This document shows positions 38,222 to 46,655 of a stretch of 64,000 bases of DNA, in pieces; position 1 is the stretch's first letter, and every line of letters starts with the position of its first letter. Source of the DNA: Burkholderiaceae bacterium (GTDB taxonomy: Bacteria > Pseudomonadota > Gammaproteobacteria > Burkholderiales > Burkholderiaceae_C); NCBI GenBank assembly GCA_023954035.1, contig JAMLIT010000010.1:1-64000 (forward strand), read 5' to 3'. The position numbers were made by a program, and so were the translations under genes. The notes beneath the pieces are model-generated. The model had not been told where the DNA came from and did not search any database. It saw only the letters and a program-made list of their open reading frames with translations.

Positions 38222-38938
38222 TTATCCGCCGTGCAAACGCCGAAACGCCCGCGCCTGCCCAAAATGCCCGCAGCCGATGAAAGGCACGGGCGGGCGCAGC
38301 GCCGACAAGGGCGACGGGTGGTTGGCGCTGAGCACCAGATGCCGCGGGCCGTCGACGAGCGCGCGCTTCGATTGTGCGTGCGCGCCCCAGAGCAGGAACA
38401 CCACCGGTTGGGGCTGCGTCGCGACGTGGGCGATCAGCGCGTCGGTCAGCAGCTCCCAGCCGCGCTTGGCGTGGCTGCCTGGCTGGCCCTCCTCCACCGT
38501 GAGCACGGTGTTGAGCAGCAGGGCGCCTTGCTCGGCCCAATGCACCAGACTGCCGCCGGGCACAGGAAACGCAGGTGGCGGCGTACCCAAGTCGCGCTCG
38601 ATTTCCTTGAAGATGTTGCGCAACGAAGGCGGGATTGGAACGCCCGGCGCGACGGAAAACGCCAGACCCTGCGCCTGCCCGCGGCCGTGGTAGGGGTCCT
38701 GCCCCAGGATGACGACGCGCACTTTCTCAGGCGGTGTGAGTTCGAGCGCGCGCAGCGGCTGCGGCGGGAAGATGCTGGCTCCGGCCGCCAGGCGCTCGCG
38801 CAAGAACGCCAGCAGTTGCACGCCTGACGGCGATTGGAAAAATTGCTCGACCAAGGTCTGCCAGCCCGGCGCCACCGGCCAGTCGCGCGGGTCGGCCGTC
38901 TGGAGCTGATCGGGGGGCGACAGGGCGGCGGATTTCAT
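38222..38938 (-). CDS. ung: Uracil-DNA glycosylase, family 1
   Basis: Removes uracil from DNA. 238 aa. Water-activating motif [17 protein letters not shown] and the Leu-loop HPSPLSA are present, with [13 protein letters not shown] and LLLNTVLTV typical of the family. It lies between trpC and trpB in the same direction. The repeat copy c lies in its 5' leader and provides AGAGG 10 nt before the ATG. Confidence 0.96.
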   Translation of the reverse strand: MKSAALSPPDQLQTADPRDWPVAPGWQTLVEQFFQSPSGVQLLAFLRERLAAGASIFPPQPLRALELTPPEKVRVVILGQDPYHGRGQAQGLAFSVAPGVPIPPSLRNIFKEIERDLGTPPPAFPVPGGSLVHWAEQGALLLNTVLTVEEGQPGSHAKRGWELLTDALIAHVATQPQPVVFLLWGAHAQSKRALVDGPRHLVLSANHPSPLSALRPPVPFIGCGHFGQARAFRRLHGG

Positions 38939-38943
38939 ATGAA

Positions 38944-38994
38944 AATGGCCTCTAGCGCTTATTCCATATGCGCAAAAAGCTACATTCTCGATAG
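38944..38994. repeat. Interspersed repeat, copy c (trpC-ung gap)
   Basis: ATGGCCTCTAGCGCTTATT core with a diverged second arm and a GCTAC...GATAGC distal half. It lies in the 87-bp gap between trpC and ung. Read on the minus strand, its edge AGAGGCC can serve as the Shine-Dalgarno of ung. Confidence 0.7.
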
Positions 38995-39025
38995 CAAATG
39001 CGGTTTGTACCCGCTGAACAGGGCT

Positions 39026-39826
39026 TCACGCAAACAGTTCCGCCAGCGCCAGCCCAGGCTCCTCGGCACGCATAAAGGCTTCGCCTACCAAAAACGCCTG
39101 CACACCAGCGGCGCGCAGCAGCGTGACATCGGCGCGCGTGGCCACCCCCGATTCGGTCACCAGCAGGCGCTCCGGCGGCACGTGCTTTTGCAGATCCAAC
39201 GTGGTCTGCAAGCTGACCTCGAACGTCTTCAAATTGCGGTTGTTCACGCCGACGAGCGGGGTCTGCAAGCGCAGCGCACGCTCCATCTCGGCGGCGTCGT
39301 GCACCTCAACCAGCACCGCCATATCAAGGCCGCGCGCAATCGCTTCGAAATCGCGCATCTGGGCGTCGTCAAGGCAGGCGGCAATCAGCAGCACGGCATC
39401 TGCGCCAATGGCGCGCGACTCGTAAATCTGCCATTCGTCAACCATGAAGTCCTTGCGCAGCACCGGCAGCATGCAGCTCGCGCGGGCCTGCTTCAAATAG
39501 TCGATGCGGCCCTGGAAATACTGCCCATCGGTCAGCACCGAAAGACACGCGGCGCTGACCTCGCCGTCGCCCTCGGAATAGCTCTGGGCGATGTCGGCGG
39601 GTTCGAAATCGGCGCGCAGCACGCCCTTGCTGGGGCTGGCCTTCTTGATCTCGGCAATCACCGCCGCTTGCCCGCGCGTGATTTTGGCGCGCAGCGCGGC
39701 TTCAAAATCGCGCGTCAGCACGCGGCTCTCGGCGTCCTGGCGGATGCCGGCGAGCGGCGTGCGGTGCTTGGCCGCAGCGACTTCTTGCTGTTTGGTGGCA
39801 ACGATCTGGCTGAGGATGTCGGACAT
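39026..39826 (-). CDS. trpC: Indole-3-glycerol phosphate synthase
   Basis: Ring closure of CdRP to indole-3-glycerol phosphate in tryptophan synthesis. Monofunctional TIM barrel, 266 aa, not fused to TrpF. Conserved [16 protein letters not shown] (active-site lysines), [25 protein letters not shown] read in part, [10 protein letters not shown] and [11 protein letters not shown]. It starts 3 bp after the trpD stop, so the two are translationally linked. Confidence 0.97.
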   Translation of the reverse strand: MSDILSQIVATKQQEVAAAKHRTPLAGIRQDAESRVLTRDFEAALRAKITRGQAAVIAEIKKASPSKGVLRADFEPADIAQSYSEGDGEVSAACLSVLTDGQYFQGRIDYLKQARASCMLPVLRKDFMVDEWQIYESRAIGADAVLLIAACLDDAQMRDFEAIARGLDMAVLVEVHDAAEMERALRLQTPLVGVNNRNLKTFEVSLQTTLDLQKHVPPERLLVTESGVATRADVTLLRAAGVQAFLVGEAFMRAEEPGLALAELFA

Positions 39827-39829
39827 GGC

Positions 39830-40861
39830 TTATCCCTTCTGCGCTTGCGTGAAGGCGACCAGCTGGCGCAGCCGCTCGCGGGCGGCGCCCGAGGCGAGGG
39901 CGGCGCGGGCACGCTCCAGGCCGCCCCCAATCGAACCGGCCACGCCGGCCACGTACAGCGCGGCGCCGGCGTTCAGACACACGATGTCGGCGGCGGGCCC
40001 CGCTGCGCCGTCGAGCACCGAGAGCAGCATGTCGCGCGACGCTTCGGGCGTCTCCACCTTGAAGGCCCGGTTGCTGGCCATGGGCAGCCCAAAGTCCTCG
40101 GGGTGAATTTCGTATTCGCGCACCTGGCCGTCCTTGAGCTCGCCCACCAGCGTGGCCGCACCCAGGCTGATTTCGTCCATGCCATCGCGGCCATAGACCA
40201 CGAGCGCATGCTCGGCGCCCAGGCGCTGCAGGGCGCGCACCTGGATACCGACGAGGTCGGGGTGGAACACACCCATCAAAATGTTTGGTGCCCCGGCGGG
40301 GTTGGTCAGCGGGCCGAGGATGTTGAAGATGGTACGCACGCCCAGTTCGCGCCGCACCGGGGCCACGTTTTTCATCGCCGGGTGGTGGTTGGGCGCGAAC
40401 ATGAAGCCAATGCCCACCTGGGCAATGCTCTCGGCGATGGCGGCAGGCGGCAGGTCGATGTGCACGCCGAGCTGCTCCATCACATCGGCGCTGCCACTCT
40501 TGCTGGAGACGCTGCGTCCGCCATGCTTGGCTGCACGCGCGCCCGCAGCAGCCGCGACAAACATGGCACAGGTAGAGATATTGAAACTGCCGGCACCGTC
40601 GCCCCCGGTGCCCACGATGTCGACCAGGTGCGTGGTGTCTGCCACTGGCACCTTGTTGGAGAACTCGCGCATCACCTGCGCGGCCGCAGTGATCTCGCCA
40701 ATGGTTTCCTTCTTGACGCGCAGGCCGGTGATGATGGCGGCGGTCATGACAGGGGACAGCTCGCCCCGCATGACCATGCGCATCAGGTGCAGCATCTCGT
40801 CGTGAAAGATCTCGCGGTGTTCGACGGTGCGCTGCAGCGCTTCTTGCGGGGTGATGAGCAT
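39830..40861 (-). CDS. trpD: Anthranilate phosphoribosyltransferase
   Basis: Joins anthranilate and PRPP. 343 aa. PRPP-binding [39 protein letters not shown] and the metal-binding [11 protein letters not shown] are present. ATG 40861 ([15 protein letters not shown]) is taken as start; 20 in-frame codons upstream overlap the lysE gap. It is 40 bp downstream of the LysE-type exporter. Confidence 0.96.
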   Translation of the reverse strand: MLITPQEALQRTVEHREIFHDEMLHLMRMVMRGELSPVMTAAIITGLRVKKETIGEITAAAQVMREFSNKVPVADTTHLVDIVGTGGDGAGSFNISTCAMFVAAAAGARAAKHGGRSVSSKSGSADVMEQLGVHIDLPPAAIAESIAQVGIGFMFAPNHHPAMKNVAPVRRELGVRTIFNILGPLTNPAGAPNILMGVFHPDLVGIQVRALQRLGAEHALVVYGRDGMDEISLGAATLVGELKDGQVREYEIHPEDFGLPMASNRAFKVETPEASRDMLLSVLDGAAGPAADIVCLNAGAALYVAGVAGSIGGGLERARAALASGAARERLRQLVAFTQAQKG

Positions 40862-40901
40862 GGCAGAGGTTCCCAATGAATGACGAGAGGACAGAGCGGT
40901 G

Positions 40902-41552
40902 TCAAAGTCTGGCGGGCGCATCGGTCAGCGCCAGCTTCACGCCGAAGCCGATGAAGAGCGATCCCGCCACGCCATCGAGCCAGCGCATGGCGCGCTGCAT
41001 GGCGCCCGCGCGGCGCGCCGCCCAGGCGGCGGCACAGGCCCAGCCGGTGTTGACCAGCGTGCTGTTGAACGTAAACAAAAGGCCCAGCGCCAAAAACATG
41101 GCGGGCGCATGCGCGCTGCCCGGCGCAATGAACTGCGGCACGAAGGCGAGGAAGAACAGCGCCACCTTGGGGTTGAGCACGTTGGTCAGAAAGCCCCGGC
41201 GAAAAACCGTGGTCAGCGCCACCTGTGTGTCGGCAGCGCCCCGCGCGCCCGACGAGCCAGAACCACCCAGCCCGGCGATCAGCATGCGAACGCCCACGTA
41301 TACCAGGTAGATCGCGCCCAACCACTTGAGCACACCAAACGCCGTGGCCGACGCTGCCACCAGGGCGCTCACGCCCACGGCAGCGGCCAGCACGTGCACG
41401 CAGCAGCCCGCAGAAATGCCCAGCGCCGCCACCACCCCAGCACGCACGCCGCGCCGCGCCGCATGGGCGATGATGAAGAACACATCCGGCCCCGGCGTGA
41501 GGTTGAGCAAGACGCCGGCGGCGACGAACAGAATCCACTGGTGGGTGGGCAT
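40902..41552 (-). CDS. LysE/RhtB family amino-acid exporter
   Basis: 216 aa, about six transmembrane helices. [23 protein letters not shown] is the family signature near the N-terminus, and [21 protein letters not shown] is the second conserved stretch. Substrates in the family are amino acids and related compounds. Placed inside the trp cluster, between trpG and trpD, it may export an aromatic amino acid or pathway intermediate, but that is only inference. Confidence 0.9.
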   Translation of the reverse strand: MPTHQWILFVAAGVLLNLTPGPDVFFIIAHAARRGVRAGVVAALGISAGCCVHVLAAAVGVSALVAASATAFGVLKWLGAIYLVYVGVRMLIAGLGGSGSSGARGAADTQVALTTVFRRGFLTNVLNPKVALFFLAFVPQFIAPGSAHAPAMFLALGLLFTFNSTLVNTGWACAAAWAARRAGAMQRAMRWLDGVAGSLFIGFGVKLALTDAPARL

Positions 41553-41577
41553 GGGGTCGGTAGAAAATTGATTGAAA

Positions 41578-41630
41578 TTGGCCTCTAGCGCTTATTCATA
41601 AAGCGCTAACAGCTATCTATTCAATAGCAT
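41578..41630. repeat. Interspersed repeat, copy d (trpG-lysE gap)
   Basis: TTGGCCTCTAGCGCTTATT core. Perfect 8-bp stem TAGCGCTT/AAGCGCTA (41586-41608, 7-nt loop), then GCTAT/ATAGC. The end of the repeat encodes the last codons and the TAG stop of trpG (41617-41619), as copy a does for ubiA. Confidence 0.75.
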
Positions 41631-42216
41631 TCAATGCGGTCGGATGCAAGAAATTGCGCAGCAGTGCGTGTCCATGTTCCGAGAGGATGCTTTCCGGGTG
41701 GAACTGCACGCCCTCAATGGACAGTTGCTTGTGACGCACGCCCATGATTTCGCCGTCCTCCGTCCAGGCGGTGATTTGCAGCACCTCGGGGCAGCTGGCG
41801 CGCTCGATGGAGAGCGAGTGGTAGCGGTTGACCGTGAACTGGCGCGGCAGGCCGGCGAACACGCCCGTCTGCGTGGTCGTGATGACGCTGGTCTTGCCGT
41901 GCATCAGCTCCTGCGCGCGCACGATGGTGCCGCCGAAGGCTGCGCCGATGGCCTGGTGCCCCAGGCACACACCCAAAATCGGCAGGCGGCCAGCGAAATG
42001 CTGGATGGCGGGCACAGAGATTCCGGCCTCGGCCGGCGAGCAGGGGCCGGGCGAGACCACCAGCCGGTCCATTGCGCCCGATGCCAGCCGCGCGTCCAGA
42101 TCGGCCAGCGTGACCTCGTCGTTGCGCACCACTTCGACCTCGGCGCCCAGCTCGCCGAAGTACTGGACGATGTTCCAGGTGAAGCTGTCGTAGTTGTCGA
42201 TCATCAATAGCTTCAT
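41617..42216 (-). CDS. trpG: Anthranilate synthase component II (glutamine amidotransferase)
   Basis: Supplies ammonia from glutamine to TrpE. 199 aa. Class-I amidotransferase: [19 protein letters not shown], oxyanion loop [11 protein letters not shown], nucleophile Cys in [10 protein letters not shown] and the His/Glu of HPESILSE. A single function; not fused to TrpD. ATGA overlap with the chorismate mutase gene. The last residues NAIE and the stop come from the repeat. Confidence 0.96.
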   Translation of the reverse strand: MKLLMIDNYDSFTWNIVQYFGELGAEVEVVRNDEVTLADLDARLASGAMDRLVVSPGPCSPAEAGISVPAIQHFAGRLPILGVCLGHQAIGAAFGGTIVRAQELMHGKTSVITTTQTGVFAGLPRQFTVNRYHSLSIERASCPEVLQITAWTEDGEIMGVRHKQLSIEGVQFHPESILSEHGHALLRNFLHPTALNAIE

Positions 42217-42548
42217 GCGCCTTCTCCCTGATTGGAGGTTTCGCGCAGCCGCACGAACTCGCGCTCTTCAAAGGCAATGCAAGCCTCCATCATGCTGCGG
42301 TAGATCTGCTCGATGACATCGCTGTCGCCACCCTCTCTCAAAGCGGCCTGGCGCACCCGGCGCACGATGTCTTCGATGCGCGCTTCGTCGCGCACCTGAC
42401 TGGCGCGCTGCTTGATGCGCGCAGCCTGCGTCATGTACGCCACGCGCTCCACCAGCAGCGGCACCAGCACGTCATCAAGCGCGTTGATGGCGCCGCGCAC
42501 ATCCTGCATGTCCTGGCAGGGCTTCACTTTTTCGATCGCGCGCGTCAT
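42213..42548 (-). CDS. Chorismate mutase, AroQ/PchB-like, embedded between trpE and trpG
   Basis: 111 aa all-helical protein. [35 protein letters not shown] and a C-terminal [14 protein letters not shown] fit the small monofunctional AroQ class, closest in layout to PchB-type enzymes. It would convert chorismate to prephenate (or, if PchB-like, split isochorismate). ATGA overlaps with trpE upstream and trpG downstream show strict co-translation with the competing branch. Confidence 0.85.
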   Translation of the reverse strand: MTRAIEKVKPCQDMQDVRGAINALDDVLVPLLVERVAYMTQAARIKQRASQVRDEARIEDIVRRVRQAALREGGDSDVIEQIYRSMMEACIAFEEREFVRLRETSNQGEGA

Positions 42549-44044
42549 TCCAGCCCCTCTTCCACCAGTTCAGCGGCGCGCAGCAGGGCACGCGCCTTGT
42601 GTTCCGTCTCGCGCCATTCCAGCTCGGGCACCGAATCGGCCACCACGCCGGCCGCAGCCTGCACGTAAAGCTCGCCGTCCTTGACGATGGCGGTGCGAAT
42701 GGCAATCGCCACATCCATGTCGCCGGCGTAGCTCAGGTAGCCGCAAGCACCACCGTAGAGGCCGCGTTTGGTGGGCTCCAGCTGATCAATGATTTCCATG
42801 GCGTGCACCTTGGGCGCGCCCGTCAGGGTGCCGGCGGGGAAGGTGGCGCGCAGCACGTCCATGTTGCTCATGCCGGGCTTCAAGATGCCTTCGACGTTGC
42901 TCACGATGTGCATGACGTGGCTGTAGCGCTCTACCGCAAAGGCTTCGGTGACCTTGACCGTACCGGTCTGCGCAATGCGGCCAATGTCGTTGCGCGCCAG
43001 GTCGATCAGCATGACATGCTCTGCGCGCTCCTTGGGATCGTTGATGAGTTCCTGCTCGGTCAGCTTGTCCAGCTCGGGCGTGGCGCCGCGCGGACGGGTG
43101 CCGGCCAGCGGGCGGATCGTCACCTTCTCGCCGGCCTCTGTTTTTTCCTGCCGCACCAGAATCTCCGGGCTGGCGCCCACCACGTGGCTGTCGCCAAAGT
43201 GGTAGTAGTACATGTAGGGGCTGGGGTTGAGCGAGCGCAGCGCGCGGTAGAGCGAGAGCGGACTGGCATCAAAGCGCTTGTGAATGCGCTGGCCCACCTG
43301 CACCTGCATGAAGTCTCCCCCGGCAATCAGCTCCTTGGCGCGCACCACGGCGGCCAGGTAGTCCGCCTTGGCGAAGTCGCGCTGCGCCGGGTGACCCAGG
43401 CTGGCTTGCACCTGCGGGGCGCTGACCGAATAGCGCAGTTGTTCGCGCAGGCTGCGCAAGCGCTTCTTGGCGTTGCTGAAGGCCTCAGGACGCGCCGGGT
43501 CGGCATAGACGATCAGGTAGAGCTTGCCCGAGAGGTTGTCGATGACCGCCAATTCCTCGCATTGCAGCAACAGGATATCGGGCATGCCCAGGGTGTCGGG
43601 CGGACAGCTCTTCTCCAGCTTCTTCTCGATGTGGCGCACCACGTCGTAGCCAAAATAGCCTGCAAGGCCCCCGCAAAAGCGCGGCAGGCCAGGGCGCAGC
43701 GCCACCTTGAAGCGCTTCTGGTAGGCCTCGACGAAATCGAGTGGATTGCCGGAGGCGGTTTCAACCACCTGGCCGTCGGTCACCACTTCGGTCACGGCGT
43801 CGGCGCCGAAGCCGCGCGAACGCAAGAGCGTGCGCGCCGGCAGGCCGATGAAGCTGTAACGACCAAAGCGCTCGCCACCCACCACGGATTCGAGCAGGAA
43901 GCTGTGCGCTCCACCGCCTTGGCTGTGGGCCAATTTGAGGTACAGCGACAGAGGGGTTTCAAGATCCGCGAAGGCTTCGGCCATCAGCGGAATGCGGTTG
44001 TAGCCTTCGCGCGCGAGGCTCTGGAATTCAAGTTCAGTGATCAC
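42545..44044 (-). CDS. trpE: Anthranilate synthase component I
   Basis: Forms anthranilate from chorismate and ammonia. 499 aa. N-terminal tryptophan-binding region with LLESVVGGERFGRYSFIG (feedback inhibition site), and C-terminal chorismate-binding domain with PLAGTRPRGATPELD, DLARNDIGRIAQTG and FPAGTLTGAPKVHAMEIID. GTG start at 44044; its Shine-Dalgarno (CAGGA) lies in the 3' arm of a hairpin. The only gap >300 bp of the window lies upstream and holds the leader described separately. Confidence 0.97.
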   Translation of the reverse strand: MITELEFQSLAREGYNRIPLMAEAFADLETPLSLYLKLAHSQGGGAHSFLLESVVGGERFGRYSFIGLPARTLLRSRGFGADAVTEVVTDGQVVETASGNPLDFVEAYQKRFKVALRPGLPRFCGGLAGYFGYDVVRHIEKKLEKSCPPDTLGMPDILLLQCEELAVIDNLSGKLYLIVYADPARPEAFSNAKKRLRSLREQLRYSVSAPQVQASLGHPAQRDFAKADYLAAVVRAKELIAGGDFMQVQVGQRIHKRFDASPLSLYRALRSLNPSPYMYYYHFGDSHVVGASPEILVRQEKTEAGEKVTIRPLAGTRPRGATPELDKLTEQELINDPKERAEHVMLIDLARNDIGRIAQTGTVKVTEAFAVERYSHVMHIVSNVEGILKPGMSNMDVLRATFPAGTLTGAPKVHAMEIIDQLEPTKRGLYGGACGYLSYAGDMDVAIAIRTAIVKDGELYVQAAAGVVADSVPELEWRETEHKARALLRAAELVEEGLE

Positions 44045-44052
44045 GGGAGTTT

Positions 44053-44091
44053 CCTGCCAGGGCGGCAGGCGGGCCAGCAGACTGGCGCGCC
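44053..44091 (-). promoter_or_regulatory. Candidate trp attenuation/sequestration hairpins before trpE
   Basis: Hairpin A (44068-44091): GGCG-c-GCCAG/CTGGC-c-CGCC with a 4-nt loop, nearly perfect 10 bp. Hairpin B (44053-44069): CCTGCC/GGCAGG with a 5-nt loop, burying the trpE Shine-Dalgarno. CTGGCG in the leader-peptide Trp region (44141-44146) can pair with CGCCAG-like bases in the 5' arm of A, an alternative fold. No U-run follows A, so translational control is as likely as transcriptional termination. Confidence 0.45.
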
Positions 44092-44124
44092 GGGTTCATC
44101 GGAAAGGCCGCAGAGGGCCGCATG

Positions 44125-44199
44125 TCAGGCGCAGCAGGAACGCCAGGGCCAGGCCCCCCGGTCGCTGCGACCTGCGATGAACGCGCGGTGTGTGAACAT
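44125..44199 (-). CDS. trpL: Candidate trp leader peptide (24 aa, Trp-Pro-Trp)
   Basis: A 24-codon ORF upstream of trpE beginning MFTHRAFIAGR and ending AWPWRSCCA, so two Trp codons (TGG CCC TGG) lie near its end. No Shine-Dalgarno, but an extended -10 (TG-C-TACACT, 44207-44215) puts the transcription start on the A of the ATG, so it would be a leaderless mRNA as in the trpL of Sinorhizobium. No good -35. Support is from position, Trp content and competing hairpins; conservation was not tested. Confidence 0.5.
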   Translation of the reverse strand: MFTHRAFIAGRSDRGAWPWRSCCA

Positions 44200-44206
44200 G
44201 GCGCAA

Positions 44207-44215
44207 AGTGTAGCA
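44207..44215 (-). promoter_or_regulatory. Candidate extended -10 promoter of the trp leader
   Basis: TGCTACACT on the minus strand: TGn plus TACACT hexamer, 7 nt before the leader ATG. The position 17 bp upstream reads CTCGGT, a poor -35, so activity would rely on the extended -10 or an activator. Confidence 0.4.
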
Positions 44216-44337
44216 AATGCCCCTGGGTCACCGAGCGCGGGTCGCCGAGCGCGGCTGGCGTGTGCGTGGGCCCGCAGGCAGGGGAAATCCCCAATAGGCC
44301 AGGGGCCTGACTGACATACACTTTGTTTCAGTATTAC

Positions 44338-44349
44338 GAACGATCGTTC
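44338..44349. promoter_or_regulatory. 12-bp perfect palindrome GAACGATCGTTC upstream of the chalcone isomerase-like gene
   Basis: Perfect palindrome 8 bp before the ATG at 44357, flanked by TTAC and a run of T. AACGATCGTT-like sequences are common operator types for TetR-family repressors. It lies where a repressor would block transcription start. It has no loop, so it is not a useful terminator. No tetR gene lies nearby. Confidence 0.4.
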
Positions 44350-44356
44350 TTTTTTT

Positions 44357-44950
44357 ATGGGGTTGGACATGTGGAACACATTGCGCACTCTGCTGGTGGC
44401 TTTCGGTCTGTGCTGGAGCGTGGCCGCGTTTGCCATGGTCGAACTTGCCGGCGTCAAGGTCGAAGACTCGGTGACGGTCGCCGGCACCAAGCTGCAGCTC
44501 AACGGCGCCGGCATCCGCTACAAAGGCCCTTTCAAGGTCTATGTGGGCGATCTGTACACCACCCAGCCGGTCAAGTCGCTTGACGAGCTGATCGCAGCGC
44601 CCGGCCCCAAGCGCCTGGGAATGACCTTCTTGCGCGAAATCAACTCCGCCGACTTCGGCAAGCTTCTCACGCGCGGCATCGAGGACAACGTCAGCCGCAG
44701 CGAGCTGTCCAAGATCATCCCCGGGATGATCAAGATGGGTGAGATTTTTGCGGCCAACAAGGCCTTCGTGCCCGGCGACGTCTGCGCCCTCGAGTGGGAT
44801 CCGGCGACAGGGTTGAGCATTTGGGCCAAGGGCAAGCTGCAGGCCGAGCCCTTCAAGGACCCCGCGTTCTTCCGCGCGCTGATGTCCATCTGGTTCGGCA
44901 ACTCCCCCGCCGACTGGAAGCTCAAGGACCAGATGCTGGGAATCAAGTAA
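44357..44950 (+). CDS. Secreted chalcone isomerase-like domain protein
   Basis: 197 aa. Signal peptide (about 1-26, cleavage near AAFA-MVEL), then a chalcone isomerase-fold domain: LNGAGIRYKGPFKVYVGDLYT, RLGMTFLREINSADFGKLL and a C-terminal FRALMSIWFGNSPAD. Bacterial members are periplasmic, and their ligand is unknown; fatty-acid binding is known for some plant homologues. The second Met (44369) may be the true start, since the first lacks a Shine-Dalgarno. Divergent from the trp operon. Confidence 0.85.
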   Translation: MGLDMWNTLRTLLVAFGLCWSVAAFAMVELAGVKVEDSVTVAGTKLQLNGAGIRYKGPFKVYVGDLYTTQPVKSLDELIAAPGPKRLGMTFLREINSADFGKLLTRGIEDNVSRSELSKIIPGMIKMGEIFAANKAFVPGDVCALEWDPATGLSIWAKGKLQAEPFKDPAFFRALMSIWFGNSPADWKLKDQMLGIK

Positions 44951-45026
44951 GCGCCTGTCGCCACACAGACAGCGCCCGGCCAACGCAACCCGTAGTCTTT
45001 GGCGTCTCCTTCACGGTTCTACGATT

Positions 45027-46619
45027 ATGTTGCGCACGCTTCGCATCGGTCCACGCTTGGGCCTGGGCTTTGGTCTCATTCTGATCATTACGGCATTGAT
45101 GGCGGCCCTGGGCATCTGGCGAATCCAGACCTTGGCAGCCGACAGCGAGCGCGTCTCCACCGTGGAAATGGAGCGCCAGGCCCAGGTGGAGCGCTGGGCC
45201 GCGCTCCTGCGCCTCAACTGGGTTCGCACCGAGGCCTTTCTCAAGGCCATCGACCGCGAATACATGGACCAGCTGCAGGCCAGCACCGAGGCAACGACGC
45301 GCGACATGGAACAGAGCGTGCAGCGTGTCCATGCCCTGGTGTCCGGCGAATCGGCCAAGGTCCTGCTGGCCGACGTGGACGCCGCGCAGGGCGCGTATCT
45401 GCAGCGCCTGGCAGAGATTCGTGAACTGCACCGCGGCGGCGAACCCAGCGTACCGAACCTGGTCGACAAGGACTTGCGTCCGCTGGCGGACAAAACCCTT
45501 GCCGCGCTGGATGCCTTGCGCCAGCACATGGGCCAGCTGCTCGTCGCCAGCCAGCAGCGCAGCGCCTCGGTGGCGCAATCGAGCGAATGGATTCTGGGCG
45601 GGGCTGCGCTGCTGGCGATTGCGCTCGGCCTGGCGCTGGCCGCCCTGGTCACCCGTTCCATCGTCGGGCCGGTCCAGCGCAGCCGTCAGTGGGCGCAGGC
45701 CATCGCCCAGGGCGACCTGACGCGTGCGAGCGAGGGCCATGCCCAGGACGAGCCGGGCCAGTTGTTGCAGGCATTGGGGACCATGCAGCAGCGTTTGGCC
45801 GGCATCGTCGGCGAAGTGCGCCGCGGCGCCGAAGGCGTGGCCAGCGCGAGCGCCGAGATCGCCCACGGCAACAGTGATCTTTCGGCGCGCACGGAGCAGC
45901 AGGCCAGCGCACTGGAAGAAACCTCCGCATCCATGGAAGAACTCAATTCCACCGTGCGCCAGAACGCCGACAACGCGCGCGCGGCCAACCAGCTGGCACG
46001 CAATGCGCAGACCGTGGCGACGCAGGGCGGCGAGGTCGTCGCCGAAGTGGTTCGCACCATGAAGGGCATTAACGACAGCAGCCGCAAGATTGCCGACATC
46101 ATTGGCGTGATTGACGGGATTGCGTTTCAGACCAACATCCTCGCGCTCAATGCCGCCGTGGAGGCGGCGCGCGCTGGCGAGCAAGGTCGCGGCTTTGCCG
46201 TGGTCGCCAGCGAAGTGCGCAGCCTGGCCGGGCGCAGCGCAGACGCGGCCAAGGAAATCAAGGCCTTGATTGGCGCCAGTGTGGAGCGGGTGGAAGCGGG
46301 CTCGGCTCTGGTGGACCGCGCCGGCCACACCATGAGCGAGGTGGTGCAGGCCATTGGCCGCGTGACCGACATCGTGAGCGAAATCAGCGCGGCCAGCCAG
46401 GAGCAAAGCCAGGGCGTGGCCCAGGTGGGCGAAGCCATCACGCAAATGGACCAGGCGACGCAGCAGAACGCGGCCCTGGTCGAGCAAAGCGCCGCTGCGG
46501 CCGACGGCCTCAAGAGCCAGGCGGCGCAGCTGGTCCAGGCGGTGGCGGTGTTCCGCCTGGACGGCAACGGGCCGACGTTGCAGGCCGCAGGCTCTCCGCT
46601 GCGCATTGCGCAGCGCTGA
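45027..46619 (+). CDS. Methyl-accepting chemotaxis protein
   Basis: 530 aa. TM1 (about 10-30), a four-helix periplasmic sensor (about 31-190, with TarH-like helices), TM2 (about 191-212), HAMP (about 213-265), and a cytoplasmic signalling coiled coil with the conserved hairpin tip DGIAFQTNILALNAAVEAAR. Methylation-type Glu/Gln pairs (EQQASALEETSASMEEL) are present. No C-terminal CheR-tether pentapeptide. The ligand is unknown. It is 76 bp downstream of the chalcone isomerase-like gene. Confidence 0.94.
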   Translation: MLRTLRIGPRLGLGFGLILIITALMAALGIWRIQTLAADSERVSTVEMERQAQVERWAALLRLNWVRTEAFLKAIDREYMDQLQASTEATTRDMEQSVQRVHALVSGESAKVLLADVDAAQGAYLQRLAEIRELHRGGEPSVPNLVDKDLRPLADKTLAALDALRQHMGQLLVASQQRSASVAQSSEWILGGAALLAIALGLALAALVTRSIVGPVQRSRQWAQAIAQGDLTRASEGHAQDEPGQLLQALGTMQQRLAGIVGEVRRGAEGVASASAEIAHGNSDLSARTEQQASALEETSASMEELNSTVRQNADNARAANQLARNAQTVATQGGEVVAEVVRTMKGINDSSRKIADIIGVIDGIAFQTNILALNAAVEAARAGEQGRGFAVVASEVRSLAGRSADAAKEIKALIGASVERVEAGSALVDRAGHTMSEVVQAIGRVTDIVSEISAASQEQSQGVAQVGEAITQMDQATQQNAALVEQSAAAADGLKSQAAQLVQAVAVFRLDGNGPTLQAAGSPLRIAQR

Positions 46620-46655
46620 GGAGGCCGCGCGCGTTCCCCGTCCATTTCGTCCGGC

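Noticed and set aside
37106-38827. Long plus-strand ORF opposite trpB and ung
   Set aside because: Runs antisense to two well-supported genes; it is open only because of high-GC codon bias and its translation lacks any recognisable motif.
42599-44314. 571-codon plus-strand ORF opposite trpE
   Set aside because: Shadow of trpE in a high-GC gene; His/Gln/Arg-rich composition typical of an antisense frame.
44034-44321. 95-codon minus-strand ORF overlapping the trpE start
   Set aside because: No Shine-Dalgarno and low-complexity Pro/Ala sequence; the 24-codon ORF in another frame explains the region better.
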